64,000 nucleotides of DNA, taken from assembly GCA_003169975.1 (NCBI GenBank), contig PNAA01000022.1:62001-126000 (forward strand), written 5' to 3'. Under the pieces are notes generated by a model. It did not search any database. It was not told the origin of the DNA and worked only from the letters and a program-made list of their open reading frames with translations. Both the position numbers and the translations under genes were made by a program. This document shows, piece after piece, positions 15,018-24,091 of this stretch. The DNA comes from Spartobacteria bacterium (lineage in GTDB: Bacteria; Verrucomicrobiota; Verrucomicrobiia; Chthoniobacterales; UBA10450). How positions within the stretch are numbered: position 1 is the first letter of the stretch; each line of letters starts with the position of its first letter.

Positions 15018-15726
15018 GGTTCCTGTTAAGAGTGATCCACCAGACCGATTATTCCACCGGCAACCTCCGCCCGCCGACCCTTTGGCGGATGCAAAGAGCG
15101 CCGGTTTTTCGCCAGCGTCCGGGATTGAACTGATTCCCGCAAATTACTTCGCGCCGGTCGATCTGGCGCAAGTTTTTCCGCGCGCGGCTCATTTGGAAAT
15201 CGACCTCGGGTGTGGCGACGGGGCGTTTCTCGTCGCGATGGCGGAGCGATTTCCCGAGCGCAATTTTCTCGGCATCGAGCGACTGCTGGGCCGGGTGCGG
15301 AGCGCTTGCGGCCGGGCGGCCCGTCATGGCCTTGGCAACGTGCGCGTCCTGCGCGTGGAGAGTTCCTATGCGGTGAAGTATTTGCTCCCTCCCGGTTCGA
15401 TTGCGGTGGCGCATCTCTTGTTCCCCGACCCGTGGCCGAAGAAGCGACATCATCGGCGACGCATCGTGACGCGCGAATTTGTCGCCGCCGTCCGTCGTCT
15501 GCTCGCGCCAGGAGGGCAGTTTCGAATCGTGACCGACCAGGCGGATTATTTCGAATCAATCCGCGCGCTGCTGGCGGGCGCCGCTTTTGCCGAGGAGACG
15601 CCGGATGAGGTTGACGCGTTTCCCCTAACGACCTTTGAAAAACATTTTCGCGCGCAAGGCGCGCCCATTCATTGGCTTTTGCTGCGGAAGGTGGCGTCAT
15701 CGAGAAAGGCGGTCGCCCGCCAGTAG
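15016..15726 (+). CDS. trmB: tRNA (guanine-N7)-methyltransferase
   Basis: 236 residues from the ATG at 15016; a longer frame upstream runs through msrA and is not credible. The SAM-binding motif HLEIDLGCGDGAFLV is near residues 57-71, followed by ERNFLGIE. The family signature LLFPDPWPKKRHHRRR is near residues 136-150, and FRIVTDQADYFE follows. TrmB makes m7G46 in tRNA. The first 45 residues are polar and the real start may lie slightly downstream. The 3' end overlaps the convergent comEC gene by 58 bases. Confidence 0.93.
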   Translation: MVPVKSDPPDRLFHRQPPPADPLADAKSAGFSPASGIELIPANYFAPVDLAQVFPRAAHLEIDLGCGDGAFLVAMAERFPERNFLGIERLLGRVRSACGRAARHGLGNVRVLRVESSYAVKYLLPPGSIAVAHLLFPDPWPKKRHHRRRIVTREFVAAVRRLLAPGGQFRIVTDQADYFESIRALLAGAAFAEETPDEVDAFPLTTFEKHFRAQGAPIHWLLLRKVASSRKAVARQ

Positions 15727-17951
15727 TCGCGGAAGAACTCCAGTTTGACCGCGCCGGTTTCATCCTGGCGGAAGAGCGTAATGCCGCGCCCTCTCACCAT
15801 CCGCGCCCAATCGTCGGGAATTCTCTCGCGGGCAGGAAAGTCGCGGGAAGTGGCGATGATCAGCTCCGGTTGGACCGCATCCAGAAATTCTTCCGAGCCG
15901 GAATCCCCGGAGTGGTGCTGACCCTTGATCAGGATATCGCTCCGAATTTCGTCGTTAGGCAGGGCGAGAAGATCTTTCTCCGTTTCCAGACCGCTGTCGG
16001 AGACAAGAAGAGCGCGGAATTTTCCGTCGATCACCAACTGCACGACCAGCGCCTGATCGTCCGCCGCCTTCGCCTTGTAACCGGCGACCGGATAAAGAAT
16101 GCGGGCCGTGACCCGGCGGGAAAGCGCGAAAACGTCGCCTTGCGCCACGATCTCCGGGGGCGCCAGCCCAACGAACAACGCCCGGTGCACGCTGGAGCGA
16201 TCGGGTGCGCCGTTGTCGATGACACGCCTTGGATTGAACTCATCGAGCACCGCGCGCGCGCCTCCGATATGCGACGAATCGCCGTGGCTCAAGACGAGAC
16301 CATCGAGTCGATCGATGCCGCGCGAGTGGAGGTAATCGCGCAGGAAGCGCTCGTAATCGCGGGCGCTGCCCGTGTCGAAAAGCCAGTCCGCGCCCGGCGC
16401 GCGCAGGTGGACCGCCGCGCCCGCTCCGGCATCGAGCACAGTGATTTCAGTTCGCGCACCGCTCGGCCAGTGCGGCCGTTCTACGTAAGCGTGCCCGGTC
16501 GGCAGATGCGCGAAGGTTTGCACCAACGCGAGAATGATTTTTGCCAGGCTCCAATTCGCGTTGTTGAAGATGAGCGAGAGCGTGGTCGAAAAGGGCGCGG
16601 TCACGAGCGACATCAGCCCCGCCGCCAGAACACAGAACGCGACGGGAACAACGGTGAGATTCGCCAGGAGCGAGATTGGCGTGACCAGGTAAAAATACCA
16701 GATGATCAGGAGCAGCGAACCGATCCAGGCCGCGGCGGAAACGGAGATGCCTCCGGCGATCCAGCGGTAACCGCGCTCAAAAACCCGCCGGCGCCGGCTC
16801 ACCAGGCTCCGCGGCAGAAAGGGATCGGACTCGCTCGGCCGCAACAGGACGCGGAAGAGCCAATCCTGAAAAACGAGAATTGCGCCGACGACCGCGAAGG
16901 AAAGCTGGAATCCGGAAGTGAAGAGCTGATTGCTATCGACCGCGAGGATGAGGAGCGCGGCTCCGGCGAGACTGTTGAGCGCGAGCACGGGCCGGCCGAA
17001 GAATATTCCGCCTAACAAGACCGCCGCCATCGTGGCCGCGCGCACGCTGGAGACATGGAAGCCCGTCACCGCCGAGTAAAAGAAGAGACACGGAATAATC
17101 AGCGCCGCTGCCGCCACGCGCGGGAGGCGGACGAGCGAGGCCAGGATCCAGAGCAGTTGCGCGACGATGCCCACGTGCAAGCCGGCGACGGCAAAGAGAT
17201 GCAGCGTTCCCGTTTGTTGAAACGGCTCCTCGATATCGTTAGGCGTCTCGTGTCGGAGACCGAGCGCCATCCCGTTGATCAGCGCAGTGACATCGGGCGA
17301 ATCCTCCAGCCCGCGGTTCAGCGTCGTCCGCATCCAGGCGCGCGCCCTGGCTGCGAGGCGGGGAACGATCCGGCCGCTGCCGGTCTGGATGATCGTGCCA
17401 TCCTCTGGGTAACGAGCGAAGACGCTTTGGAAAACATCGCGTCGCGCCAGGTAGCCGCGCAGGTCAAACTCGCCGGGGTTGCGGGGCGGCGGAATCGTTT
17501 CGGCGCTGCCAGTCAATCGAAGCTCATCGCCCAGGCCTGGGTTGCCTTTCCAGCGCACGCGGACCGTGGCGTCGGAAGCTTCCTGTCGCCCTCCGAGGTC
17601 GATCGAGTCGAGGTGCAAGAGAAAAGTGGTGAAATCGTTAGGCGAAACCTTCGGCTCGCTCGCAACCGTCCCGCTTACCGTGACGGATCGGGCGCGTTCG
17701 CCGAGGCGCGCCGCCAGTTCCTTCCCGGGCGCGTCGGTTTGTTGAATCAGGTGCAGCGCGCAGAACGCCGCGGCGACGAGGAGATGGCTCAGCCAGCCCG
17801 CCGGCTGGAACAGACTCACGACGGCGGCGGCGGCGCTGAAAAGGCAGACCAGCGCGATCGGCGGGGGGAAGAATTCCGCGAGCAAGATGCCGCCGACTGC
17901 TGCCAGCGCCACGCCGACCAACGGTTGCCGGGGGGAATTCTGGAGGTTCAT
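15669..17951 (-). CDS. comEC: ComEC/Rec2 DNA-internalisation channel
   Basis: 760 residues with all three parts of the family. An N-terminal DUF4131 region (to about 220) contains GEFDLRGYLARRDVFQSVF. The multi-span Competence domain (about 225-500) contains LINGMALGLR and HLFAVAGLHVGI. A C-terminal metallo-beta-lactamase-like domain (about 510-735) follows. ComEC carries one strand of incoming DNA across the inner membrane in natural transformation. The metal-site motif reads LSHGDSSHIGG, with Ser where HxxxDH usually has Asp. Three exact CGTTAGGC words lie inside the gene and one variant just after its start, making this the plausible machine for an uptake-sequence system. Pilus and comEA genes are not in the window. 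Confidence 0.93.
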   Translation of the reverse strand: MNLQNSPRQPLVGVALAAVGGILLAEFFPPPIALVCLFSAAAAVVSLFQPAGWLSHLLVAAAFCALHLIQQTDAPGKELAARLGERARSVTVSGTVASEPKVSPNDFTTFLLHLDSIDLGGRQEASDATVRVRWKGNPGLGDELRLTGSAETIPPPRNPGEFDLRGYLARRDVFQSVFARYPEDGTIIQTGSGRIVPRLAARARAWMRTTLNRGLEDSPDVTALINGMALGLRHETPNDIEEPFQQTGTLHLFAVAGLHVGIVAQLLWILASLVRLPRVAAAALIIPCLFFYSAVTGFHVSSVRAATMAAVLLGGIFFGRPVLALNSLAGAALLILAVDSNQLFTSGFQLSFAVVGAILVFQDWLFRVLLRPSESDPFLPRSLVSRRRRVFERGYRWIAGGISVSAAAWIGSLLLIIWYFYLVTPISLLANLTVVPVAFCVLAAGLMSLVTAPFSTTLSLIFNNANWSLAKIILALVQTFAHLPTGHAYVERPHWPSGARTEITVLDAGAGAAVHLRAPGADWLFDTGSARDYERFLRDYLHSRGIDRLDGLVLSHGDSSHIGGARAVLDEFNPRRVIDNGAPDRSSVHRALFVGLAPPEIVAQGDVFALSRRVTARILYPVAGYKAKAADDQALVVQLVIDGKFRALLVSDSGLETEKDLLALPNDEIRSDILIKGQHHSGDSGSEEFLDAVQPELIIATSRDFPARERIPDDWARMVRGRGITLFRQDETGAVKLEFFRDYWRATAFLDDATFRSKSQ

Positions 17952-18074
17952 TGAGCGCCGGCCCGCGATTCGTTAGGTGGGAGGATTCCCCCTTTGCGAG
18001 CCGGAGCGCCGGGCGGCTGGCCGTGGCCGCAAAACAATTGCTTCACCTGCGTTAGTTTATATCGTTGGCCCGCT

Positions 18075-19031
18075 GTGCCGACACCTTTTTCGCGGAAGAA
18101 GCGAACCAACGTCATCCGAGCGGGTGCGCAGAACGGCGCAGCGAAACAATCGGCCAACCGCGTCAGCCTGAAGCCAGGGTTGGATTGGCATAAACGCAAC
18201 TTCCTCACCGAGGTTCTGATCCCCTCACTCTTCACCAAACGCTCGGGCGACCGGACGATGCCGCTCTTTCCCAAAGTTCGCCTGGGCGAGATTTGCATCA
18301 CCTGGATTGGGCATGCCTCGTTCCTGATTCAGCTCGAGGGCATGAACGTGCTGATCGATCCCAACTGGTCGATGTGGCTGAAGGTGATTAAGCGCCTCAA
18401 GCGGCCGGGGATGACGATCGACAACCTGCCCTCGATCGACACCGTCCTCGTGACCCACGCGCATTTCGATCACCTCGACCGGCGAACGTTGCGCCGCGTC
18501 GCGGCCGATCAGCCGATTGTGGTCCCGACCGGTGTGGGAAACCTGGTCCACGATCTCGGATTCAACATCGTGCACGAGCTCGACGAATGGCAACAAGTGG
18601 AACTCGGGCCGCTCAAAGTGTCGCTCACTCCTTGTCACCATTGGGGCGCGCGGATGTTGCACGATTCCCATCGCGGCTTCGGCGGATTCGTCATCGAAGC
18701 GAACGGCCGCTCGATTTTCCATTGCGGCGACAGCGCTTACTTTTCCGGCTTCGCGGAAATCGGGAAGCGCTTCCCGATTGAGATCGCCCTCCTGCCGATC
18801 GGCGCCTACGACGCCCCGAGTAAACGCGAAGTGCACATGAATCCGGAAGAAGCGGTCCGCGCTTTCCTCGAGCTCGGCGGGCAGAAGCTCGTGCCGATGC
18901 ATTACGGGACGTTTCGCCTCGGCTTCGAGCCCTTAGACGAGCCGCCGGAACGATTGCTCTCGAGCGCGCGCGCCCATGGGGTGGAGGACAAAGTGCTGGT
19001 CATGACCGAGGGCCGCCCCGTCGTTCTTTAA
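18075..19031 (+). CDS. MBL-fold metal-dependent hydrolase (UlaG/NAPE-PLD-like)
   Basis: Start set at a GTG (18075), since the region before MPLFPKVRLGE (18258) still looks protein-like (LDWHKRNFLTEVLIPSLF). The fold is metallo-beta-lactamase: ITWIGHASFLIQLEG, then the metal motif THAHFDHLD, then CHHWGARM, FHCGDSAYFSGF and a final MHYGTF. This arrangement is that of the UlaG-like and N-acyl-phosphatidylethanolamine phospholipase D-like branch. Substrate is unknown; lactonase or phospholipase activity is possible. It is followed at 17 bp by the YfhO-like gene. Confidence 0.85.
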   Translation: MPTPFSRKKRTNVIRAGAQNGAAKQSANRVSLKPGLDWHKRNFLTEVLIPSLFTKRSGDRTMPLFPKVRLGEICITWIGHASFLIQLEGMNVLIDPNWSMWLKVIKRLKRPGMTIDNLPSIDTVLVTHAHFDHLDRRTLRRVAADQPIVVPTGVGNLVHDLGFNIVHELDEWQQVELGPLKVSLTPCHHWGARMLHDSHRGFGGFVIEANGRSIFHCGDSAYFSGFAEIGKRFPIEIALLPIGAYDAPSKREVHMNPEEAVRAFLELGGQKLVPMHYGTFRLGFEPLDEPPERLLSSARAHGVEDKVLVMTEGRPVVL

Positions 19032-19048
19032 CCGCGCGCATCCGTCGC

Positions 19049-21088
19049 TTGAACGAGAAAACTTCGTGGCGCGCCGATCTTCTCGGGGCCGGCGCGGCGG
19101 GCACGCTCGTGCTCGCCTTCTGCGGTCTGCTTCTCTGGCACAATCCGCTTCTTTTTTGGAACGACGACTACGAGATTTCCATCCTGCCCGTTTTCGCCGA
19201 TGTCGCGCGGAGCTGGTCGCAAGGGCAGATCCCTTTGCTTAGCCCGTATTCGTGGGTCTGCGGCAACCTCGCGGGCGAATTTCAGTACGGGACCTTCTCT
19301 CTCTTCGTGAATGCGGCGGTCGTTCTGATCTGGAAATTTCCGCTCGCCTTTGCGCAACAGGCCGCGGCGCTTTCGCTCGCGCATTTATTCGTCCTCGCGG
19401 CCGGCGCCTTCCTCCTCGCGCGGGGCCGGAATCTCTCCTCGCCGCTCGCGACGATGGTGGCGTTGGTCGCGGCGCTCAACGGCTGGATCATTTGCTGGGG
19501 GGCGACGGATTGGTTCGGCGCGCTGGGCGCGTTCGCCTGGCTGCCCTGGGCCTGGTGGGGAATGGAGCGGGCGCTCGATAAGTCCCGGACGAAGTTCCGA
19601 TTTCTCTGGCCCGCGCCGTTTGTTTACCTGCTCGTCACCGGCGGATTTCCCTACACCGTCTTGATGCTCGCGCTGCTCGCGCTTTGGCTGGCGGTCAAGT
19701 CGTTAGGCGAGGCGCGCCCGCTTGCGTCGCTCTGGCCGCTCGCCCTCGGTCTTGGCCTTGGCGGCGGGCTTTCCGCGCCGGCCTGGCTCGCGCTCTTCGA
19801 TTACGTGCACGGCTCGGCCCGCGCCGCGCAGGAGAATCCCGGCGCGCACTGGCAATGGCTCGTGCCCCCGGCGGCCCTCCCGGGTTTGATCTGGCCGCCG
19901 TGGACGGTCCCGTGGACCGACTTTTGGACCCGTCCGGTCCCGCATGCCGCGATCGAGCTGGCCTGCGGCACGGTCCCGCCCCTCGCGCTCGGCGCCGCCC
20001 TCGTTTTTTTGCGCGGCCGATTCGTTAGGCGAATGAAATGGGAGCTGGGATTGCTCGTCCTCGTCCTGCTCATAGCGGTGCTCCCGAGCGCGAACGTTTT
20101 TCGCTGGAGCTTTCGCTGGCTGCCATTGTTCCACCTGGTGCTGGGGTTGCTGGCGGCCGAAGCGCTCGCCCAATTTCGCCTCACGAACGGCTGGCGCTGG
20201 CTGCTCGTGTTCGTCGTCTTTGGGTCGCTCCTCGCGACCTATCTCGTTCTTCCGACCCACCCCGCGGTTCCGCGGTATCACTTTGCCTCCAGCCTGACGA
20301 ATCCGCAGCCCCTCGACCCGGCCCGGCTTTACCTGAGCGCTTATCCGCCGCCGGAGACGGCCTACCGAATCGAAAATCATCCGCGGCCAGTCGGTCAGGT
20401 GACGCGGCCCGGCAGCACTTCCGTGTGGGCCGGTCTGCATTTCGTGAACGGCTACAGCCCGATCGGCGGCGCGGGGGTGGGCCGCGCCTTTGCCTTCTCC
20501 ACGCATGGGGAGATCGATCCGGGGACGGCGGATTACCTACTTGGCTACGAGGCCGGGCGCGACGGGCTGCTCGCGCTCCTCGGAGTCGACGGAATCGTCG
20601 TGGCCCGCGAAAGTGCCGCTGCGCCCCAGCCGGCCACCGAATGGACGCTCGCGCACGAGGAAGAGGAAGGTCGCATTTATCATCGCGTCGGCGGGCCGCT
20701 GCCGCGGGTCCGTTCGGTCGCTTCGCTGCCTTCCTCGCCTAACGAGAAGTTGGCGCGCGCGACGATCGGGCTGCGCGCTGATTCGCGCCAGGAAATCATC
20801 GCCGAGGTGGAGGTGCCGGCCGGCGAAGATCCGGCGCTGATTGTTTTCTCGCGGCCGTATTTTGACGGCTACCGCGCGACCGTAAACGGGAGAAAGATCG
20901 CGGTCGATTCCTATCGCGGACTGGTTCCGGTAATCAAACTCCCGCCCGGGACGCAGGGACGGCTGGTGGTGATTTATCGGCCATGGTGGCTGCTCGTGGG
21001 CGGAGCGATCGCCGCCGCCAGCTTGCTCGTCTTCCTGAGCGCGCTCGGGATGGCCGCGTTTTTTGGGGCGGTCCGCCCCGCTCAATAA
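19049..21088 (+). CDS. YfhO-like multi-span membrane protein
   Basis: 679 residues from a TTG. About twelve hydrophobic spans run to near residue 410, followed by an extracytoplasmic C-terminal part and a last helix (WWLLVGGAIAAASLLVFLSA). Early LLFWNDDYEISILPVF and later YFDGYRATVNGRK with GLVPVIKLPPG are hallmarks of YfhO/bacterial membrane-protein GT-C-like families, thought to modify cell-wall polymers or lipids. The stop codon lies in the left copy of the 32-bp cysJ-end repeat, so the gene ends exactly where the inserted segment begins. Three CGTTAGGC copies are inside. Confidence 0.75.
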   Translation: MNEKTSWRADLLGAGAAGTLVLAFCGLLLWHNPLLFWNDDYEISILPVFADVARSWSQGQIPLLSPYSWVCGNLAGEFQYGTFSLFVNAAVVLIWKFPLAFAQQAAALSLAHLFVLAAGAFLLARGRNLSSPLATMVALVAALNGWIICWGATDWFGALGAFAWLPWAWWGMERALDKSRTKFRFLWPAPFVYLLVTGGFPYTVLMLALLALWLAVKSLGEARPLASLWPLALGLGLGGGLSAPAWLALFDYVHGSARAAQENPGAHWQWLVPPAALPGLIWPPWTVPWTDFWTRPVPHAAIELACGTVPPLALGAALVFLRGRFVRRMKWELGLLVLVLLIAVLPSANVFRWSFRWLPLFHLVLGLLAAEALAQFRLTNGWRWLLVFVVFGSLLATYLVLPTHPAVPRYHFASSLTNPQPLDPARLYLSAYPPPETAYRIENHPRPVGQVTRPGSTSVWAGLHFVNGYSPIGGAGVGRAFAFSTHGEIDPGTADYLLGYEAGRDGLLALLGVDGIVVARESAAAPQPATEWTLAHEEEEGRIYHRVGGPLPRVRSVASLPSSPNEKLARATIGLRADSRQEIIAEVEVPAGEDPALIVFSRPYFDGYRATVNGRKIAVDSYRGLVPVIKLPPGTQGRLVVIYRPWWLLVGGAIAAASLLVFLSALGMAAFFGAVRPAQ

Positions 21089-21112
21089 ACATCGCGCTTG
21101 TAGCGCTTGTCG
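21081..21112. repeat. Left copy of a 32-bp direct repeat (cysJ 3' end)
   Basis: 21081-21112 is the same as 24267-24298 except for one base (C for T at position 26 of the repeat). On the minus strand it encodes DKRYKRDVY and the stop, the last residues of CysJ, although no cysJ gene is attached here. Together the copies bracket about 3.2 kb. Confidence 0.85.
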
Positions 21113-21134
21113 CACGTGAGGGCGCGTGCGCTCC

Positions 21135-21323
21135 CCAGAGCATTTCTTGGCGCCGCCAGACCGCTCGGCTGCACCGCCGGACCATCTTTCCACACAGCCA
21201 GTACCCTCGGCGGTGCAGCCATATGACTCAGCGGCGCGCCGAATCGTCCAACGGTGCCACCAGAGCATCTGGCAATGCCCCCAGACCAGCCGGCGGTGTC
21301 CCCAGACCCCTCGGCGGTGCCCA
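21135..21323 (+). repeat. Degenerate 21-bp tandem repeat, nine units
   Basis: Nine contiguous 21-base units start at 21135, 21156, 21177, 21198, 21219, 21240, 21261, 21282 and 21303. The best preserved form is CCAGACCCCTCGGCGGTGCCC. The period is a multiple of three, and on the minus strand it reads as heptapeptides such as GTAEGSG, DTAGWSG, GIARCSG and GTVGRFG. The units have diverged strongly. Whether they are coding remains unknown. Confidence 0.75.
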
Positions 21324-21329
21324 AAGAAC

Positions 21330-21959
21330 CAGCGTCGGCAACTACTCCGCCACCCTTGGCCTGACCAAGGACCAGGTGAACGGGCAGGCCGCCGCCGCCG
21401 ATTATTTCCATTACGTCCTGGCCTGCCAGGCGGCGATGCGCAACGGCGCCCAGCAATGGAGCAGTTGGAAAACGGCCGAGCGCAATGGCGGCACGCAGCC
21501 TCCGGCCGGCGAGCCGATGCCGCCCACTTTTCCTCCGGCCGTGCCGGCCGTCCCGCTCGGGATTGAGCCCCGTTTCCGCGCCCTGGTTAAGCTGATCAAG
21601 GCCAACGCCAATTACAACGAAGCGATGGGCGAAGCCCTCGGCATCGAAGGCGCCCAGCAGGCCGGTCCCGACCTCACCGCCATCCAGCCCAACATCGAGG
21701 CCCGGATCAGCGGCACCACCGTGCGCGTCGATTGGGGCTGGCAGGGCCAGAGCGCATTCCTCGACATGATCGAACTCCAGGTCGATCGCGCTGGCGGCCA
21801 AAACTTCGCCTTCCTCGCCAACGACACCACTCCGGCTACGTCGACACCGCGCCCTTCCCCGCCACTCCGGCGAAATGGACCTACCGCGCCATCTATCGCG
21901 TCGGCGACCAGCAAGTGGGTCAATGGAGCAAGCCGGTCAGCGTCATGATCGGCGGCTAA
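21330..21959 (+). pseudogene. Broken hypothetical protein gene (fibronectin-like C-terminus)
   Basis: The frame from about 21330 reads SVGNYSATLGLTKDQVNG, then a helical part (YNEAMGEALGIEGAQQ) and beta strands (NIEARISGTTVRVDWGWQG). After NFAFLANDTTP (about 21835) the sense switches by one base into the next frame: GYVDTAPFPATPAKWTYRAI, then YRVGDQQVGQWSKPVSV and a stop at 21959. One lost base near 21835 explains this. No credible start codon exists upstream because the frame enters the 21-bp repeat. The end resembles fibronectin type III-like domains of hypothetical proteins in this phylum. It lies in the inserted segment. Confidence 0.7.
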
Positions 21960-22011
21960 AGAGAAATGTTTTTACAGAAACCAATAGATGATCTGGTATC
22001 GCAAGGCACTC

Positions 22012-22248
22012 TAGAGCGTGTCATGCATTTTGAAACAGAGCGTTAAGTAGTGCGTGTCCTGCACTTCACGAGCTGGGCCACGGGCGAGGCTGTAGCCGCT
22101 TCGCTGCGCGAAGCGTTCGCCGGCGTGCAACACTCTCGAGCTTTTTGGAGCGCGCTCTCCGCGTCGCCCACAGGGCGACGGCTACAGGACGCTACAGGAC
22201 GCGGATTTTGCTGGCCACGCAGGCTCCGCAAGTTCATGACACGCTCTA
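22012..22248. mobile_element. MITE-like element, 237 bp
   Basis: Perfect 14-base terminal inverted repeats (TAGAGCGTGTCATG at 22012-22025 and its complement at 22235-22248) enclose a non-coding segment that has internal palindromic parts (TGTAGCCG/CGGCTACA). Both ends carry TA, which fits a target duplication of the IS630/Tc1-mariner type, though the family is a guess. No transposase is present. Confidence 0.6.
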
Positions 22249-22310
22249 AGACGGCCTCAAGAATTCGCGCTTCGCAGCAAGATGGAAGGCCCGGACTTCG
22301 ATGGCCGAAC

Positions 22311-22342
22311 CGAGTCGCCAAAGCCTGGGCCTTGGCGACTCG
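22311..22342. terminator. Hairpin with 11-bp stem
   Basis: CGAGTCGCCAA at 22311-22321 pairs with its complement at 22332-22342 around a 10-base loop. It lies 50 bases from the end of the leftward hydrolase fragment. It could be that gene's old terminator. Confidence 0.4.
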
Positions 22343-22393
22343 AGATTTATTAGGCTAGCTCGGCTAGCAGCTGCGAAGAGCAACCACTCAAGG

Positions 22394-22790
22394 TTATTTC
22401 AGGTATAGGTCGAGGAAATCAGTCACTCGTCTTTTAACTTTGATGGACGGGTTGCACGTCCCACCTAGGTCGCAGATCGGGCTGTTCCAAAATGCAAACC
22501 CATGCTCGTGACTGTCGGGAATGGTCCAGGCCTTCCAGAGGCCGTGATCAGCACCCGCTGACTCCAACGCACATTCCATATCCACAATCTGGTGTACCGG
22601 CATCGGGTCATGGTCAGTGTTGATAAGATACATTGGCACAATACTCGAGGTCACTTTGGAGACTGGTGATACGCTGGTTTGTTCTGTCGTCACGCAGGTG
22701 TTGGTATAATTCTCGATGTCGTCCTTGAACTGATCGAGGGTTTCGTATCCTGGGTCGATGCGCGTGCACTTTTTTGCACATTGACTTGCG
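22394..22790 (-). pseudogene. Alpha/beta hydrolase C-terminal fragment
   Basis: The minus frame that ends at 22394 reads VPMYLINTDHDPMPVHQI, then ALESAGADHGLWKAWTIP and DSHEHGFAFWN, ending VTDFLDLYLK. This is the end of an alpha/beta hydrolase: the acidic residue after a strand (NTDHDPMP) and the catalytic His (HEHGFAFW). About 130 residues are recognisable and the N-terminal half, including the nucleophile elbow, is missing. The frame upstream of about 22790 belongs to the promoter region of the divergent S74 gene. It is therefore a truncated remnant. Confidence 0.65.
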
Positions 22791-22831
22791 CGCCCGAAAA
22801 CCGGTAGAATGTAAGAAAACGAAAGGGAAAA

Positions 22832-24079
22832 ATGAACGCTCCTCGCCTCTTTACATCGTCTAAGTTTGTTCTCTGTTTTCTGGCCGGCATTTGTTGCTAT
22901 TTGACGAGCGGCTCCTCCGCGCTTGCGGTCGATCCGCCGCCGGGCGGAGGTTATCCGAATCAAGTCACTGCACTTGGCCAGGATGCGCTCTTCAATTTGG
23001 TCCCGGGCAGTCTCGGAATGAATACGGCGATTGGATTCGATGCGCTTTACGGTAACACGACCGGTTACGAAAACACTGCCGTGGGTGACAGCGCGCTTCT
23101 CAGCAACACGACCGGATTTGCCAACGTCGCCAGCGGTGACTACGCGCTATATAGCAACACAACCGGGACGCGAAATACCGCGATTGGCAGCGGCGTTATG
23201 GTTAACAACACGGTGGGCTACAGTAACACCGCAACCGGGGAGGAGGCCCTCGAAGACAATACGACCGGGTTTAACAACACGGCTAATGGAGCGGTCGCGC
23301 TCACGTTCAACACAACGGGCACACGCAATACCGCGGTCGGGGCTGGAGCGCTGGCGTTCAACAACGGGGATGACAACACCGGGCTCGGGATTGCGGCGCT
23401 CAACTTTAATACCACTGGGGGCGCAAATACGGCCATCGGCGACTCGGCGCTCTCTGCCAATACCAGCGGGAGCAATAACATCGCCATCGGCCAGTTGGCG
23501 GGAGGCGCCCTCACCACCGGCGGCAACAACATCGATATCGGCAACGCCGGGGTGGCTGGCGAGTCGGGCACGATCCGCATCGGGACGAGGCGAACCCAGA
23601 CCAAGACGTTCATCGCCGGAATCAGCAAGACGACGGTCGCGGGGGGAGTGGGCGTGGTGGTGAATACCAACGGTCAGCTCGGCACAGTGACCTCTTCGGC
23701 GCGCTACAAGGAAGCGATCCAGCCAATGGCGAAGGCGAGCGAAGCGCTCCTCGCGCTTCAGCCGGTGACGTTCCGCTACAAGAAGGAACTTGATCCCGAA
23801 GCGATCCCGCAATTTGGCCTCATCGCCGAGCAAGTGGCGAAGGTCGATCCCGACCTGGTGGCGCGCGATGAGGAGGGCAAGCCTTACACCGTGCGCTACG
23901 AAGCGGTGAACGCGATGTTGCTCAACGAGTTTCTCAAGGAGCATCGCAAGGTGGAAGCGCAGGGCGCTCACATTGCGCAACTCGAAGCCGCGCTGGCGAA
24001 AATGCAGGCGACGATCGAGAAGGTGAGCGACCAGCTTGAAGCGAGTGGGCCTGCGCTGCGAGCCGTCGCTAACAATTAG
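22832..24079 (+). CDS. Tail-fibre-type protein with S74 intramolecular chaperone domain
   Basis: 415 residues behind a good ribosome site (AAAGGGAAAAATG). A signal peptide (FVLCFLAGICCYLTSGSSAL) is followed by about ten short repeats of the form N-T-A-x-G-x-x-A-L-x-x-N-T-T-G (residues about 60-235), like the beta-roll heads of trimeric autotransporters. The C-terminus is a peptidase S74 domain (SSARYKEAIQPM near 289, then LQPVTFRYK and FGLIAEQVAKVDP), which trimerises and cuts itself off. A coiled coil ends the protein. A secreted or surface trimeric fibre is likely. It is the only intact gene in the inserted segment. Confidence 0.85.
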   Translation: MNAPRLFTSSKFVLCFLAGICCYLTSGSSALAVDPPPGGGYPNQVTALGQDALFNLVPGSLGMNTAIGFDALYGNTTGYENTAVGDSALLSNTTGFANVASGDYALYSNTTGTRNTAIGSGVMVNNTVGYSNTATGEEALEDNTTGFNNTANGAVALTFNTTGTRNTAVGAGALAFNNGDDNTGLGIAALNFNTTGGANTAIGDSALSANTSGSNNIAIGQLAGGALTTGGNNIDIGNAGVAGESGTIRIGTRRTQTKTFIAGISKTTVAGGVGVVVNTNGQLGTVTSSARYKEAIQPMAKASEALLALQPVTFRYKKELDPEAIPQFGLIAEQVAKVDPDLVARDEEGKPYTVRYEAVNAMLLNEFLKEHRKVEAQGAHIAQLEAALAKMQATIEKVSDQLEASGPALRAVANN

Positions 24080-24091
24080 TAAAGCTGAGTT

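Noticed and set aside
21082-21801. A 239-aa minus-strand frame ending in DKRYKRDVY
   Set aside because: Only the end matches CysJ. The rest is antisense to the broken gene and the 21-bp repeat, so it is not a second cysJ.
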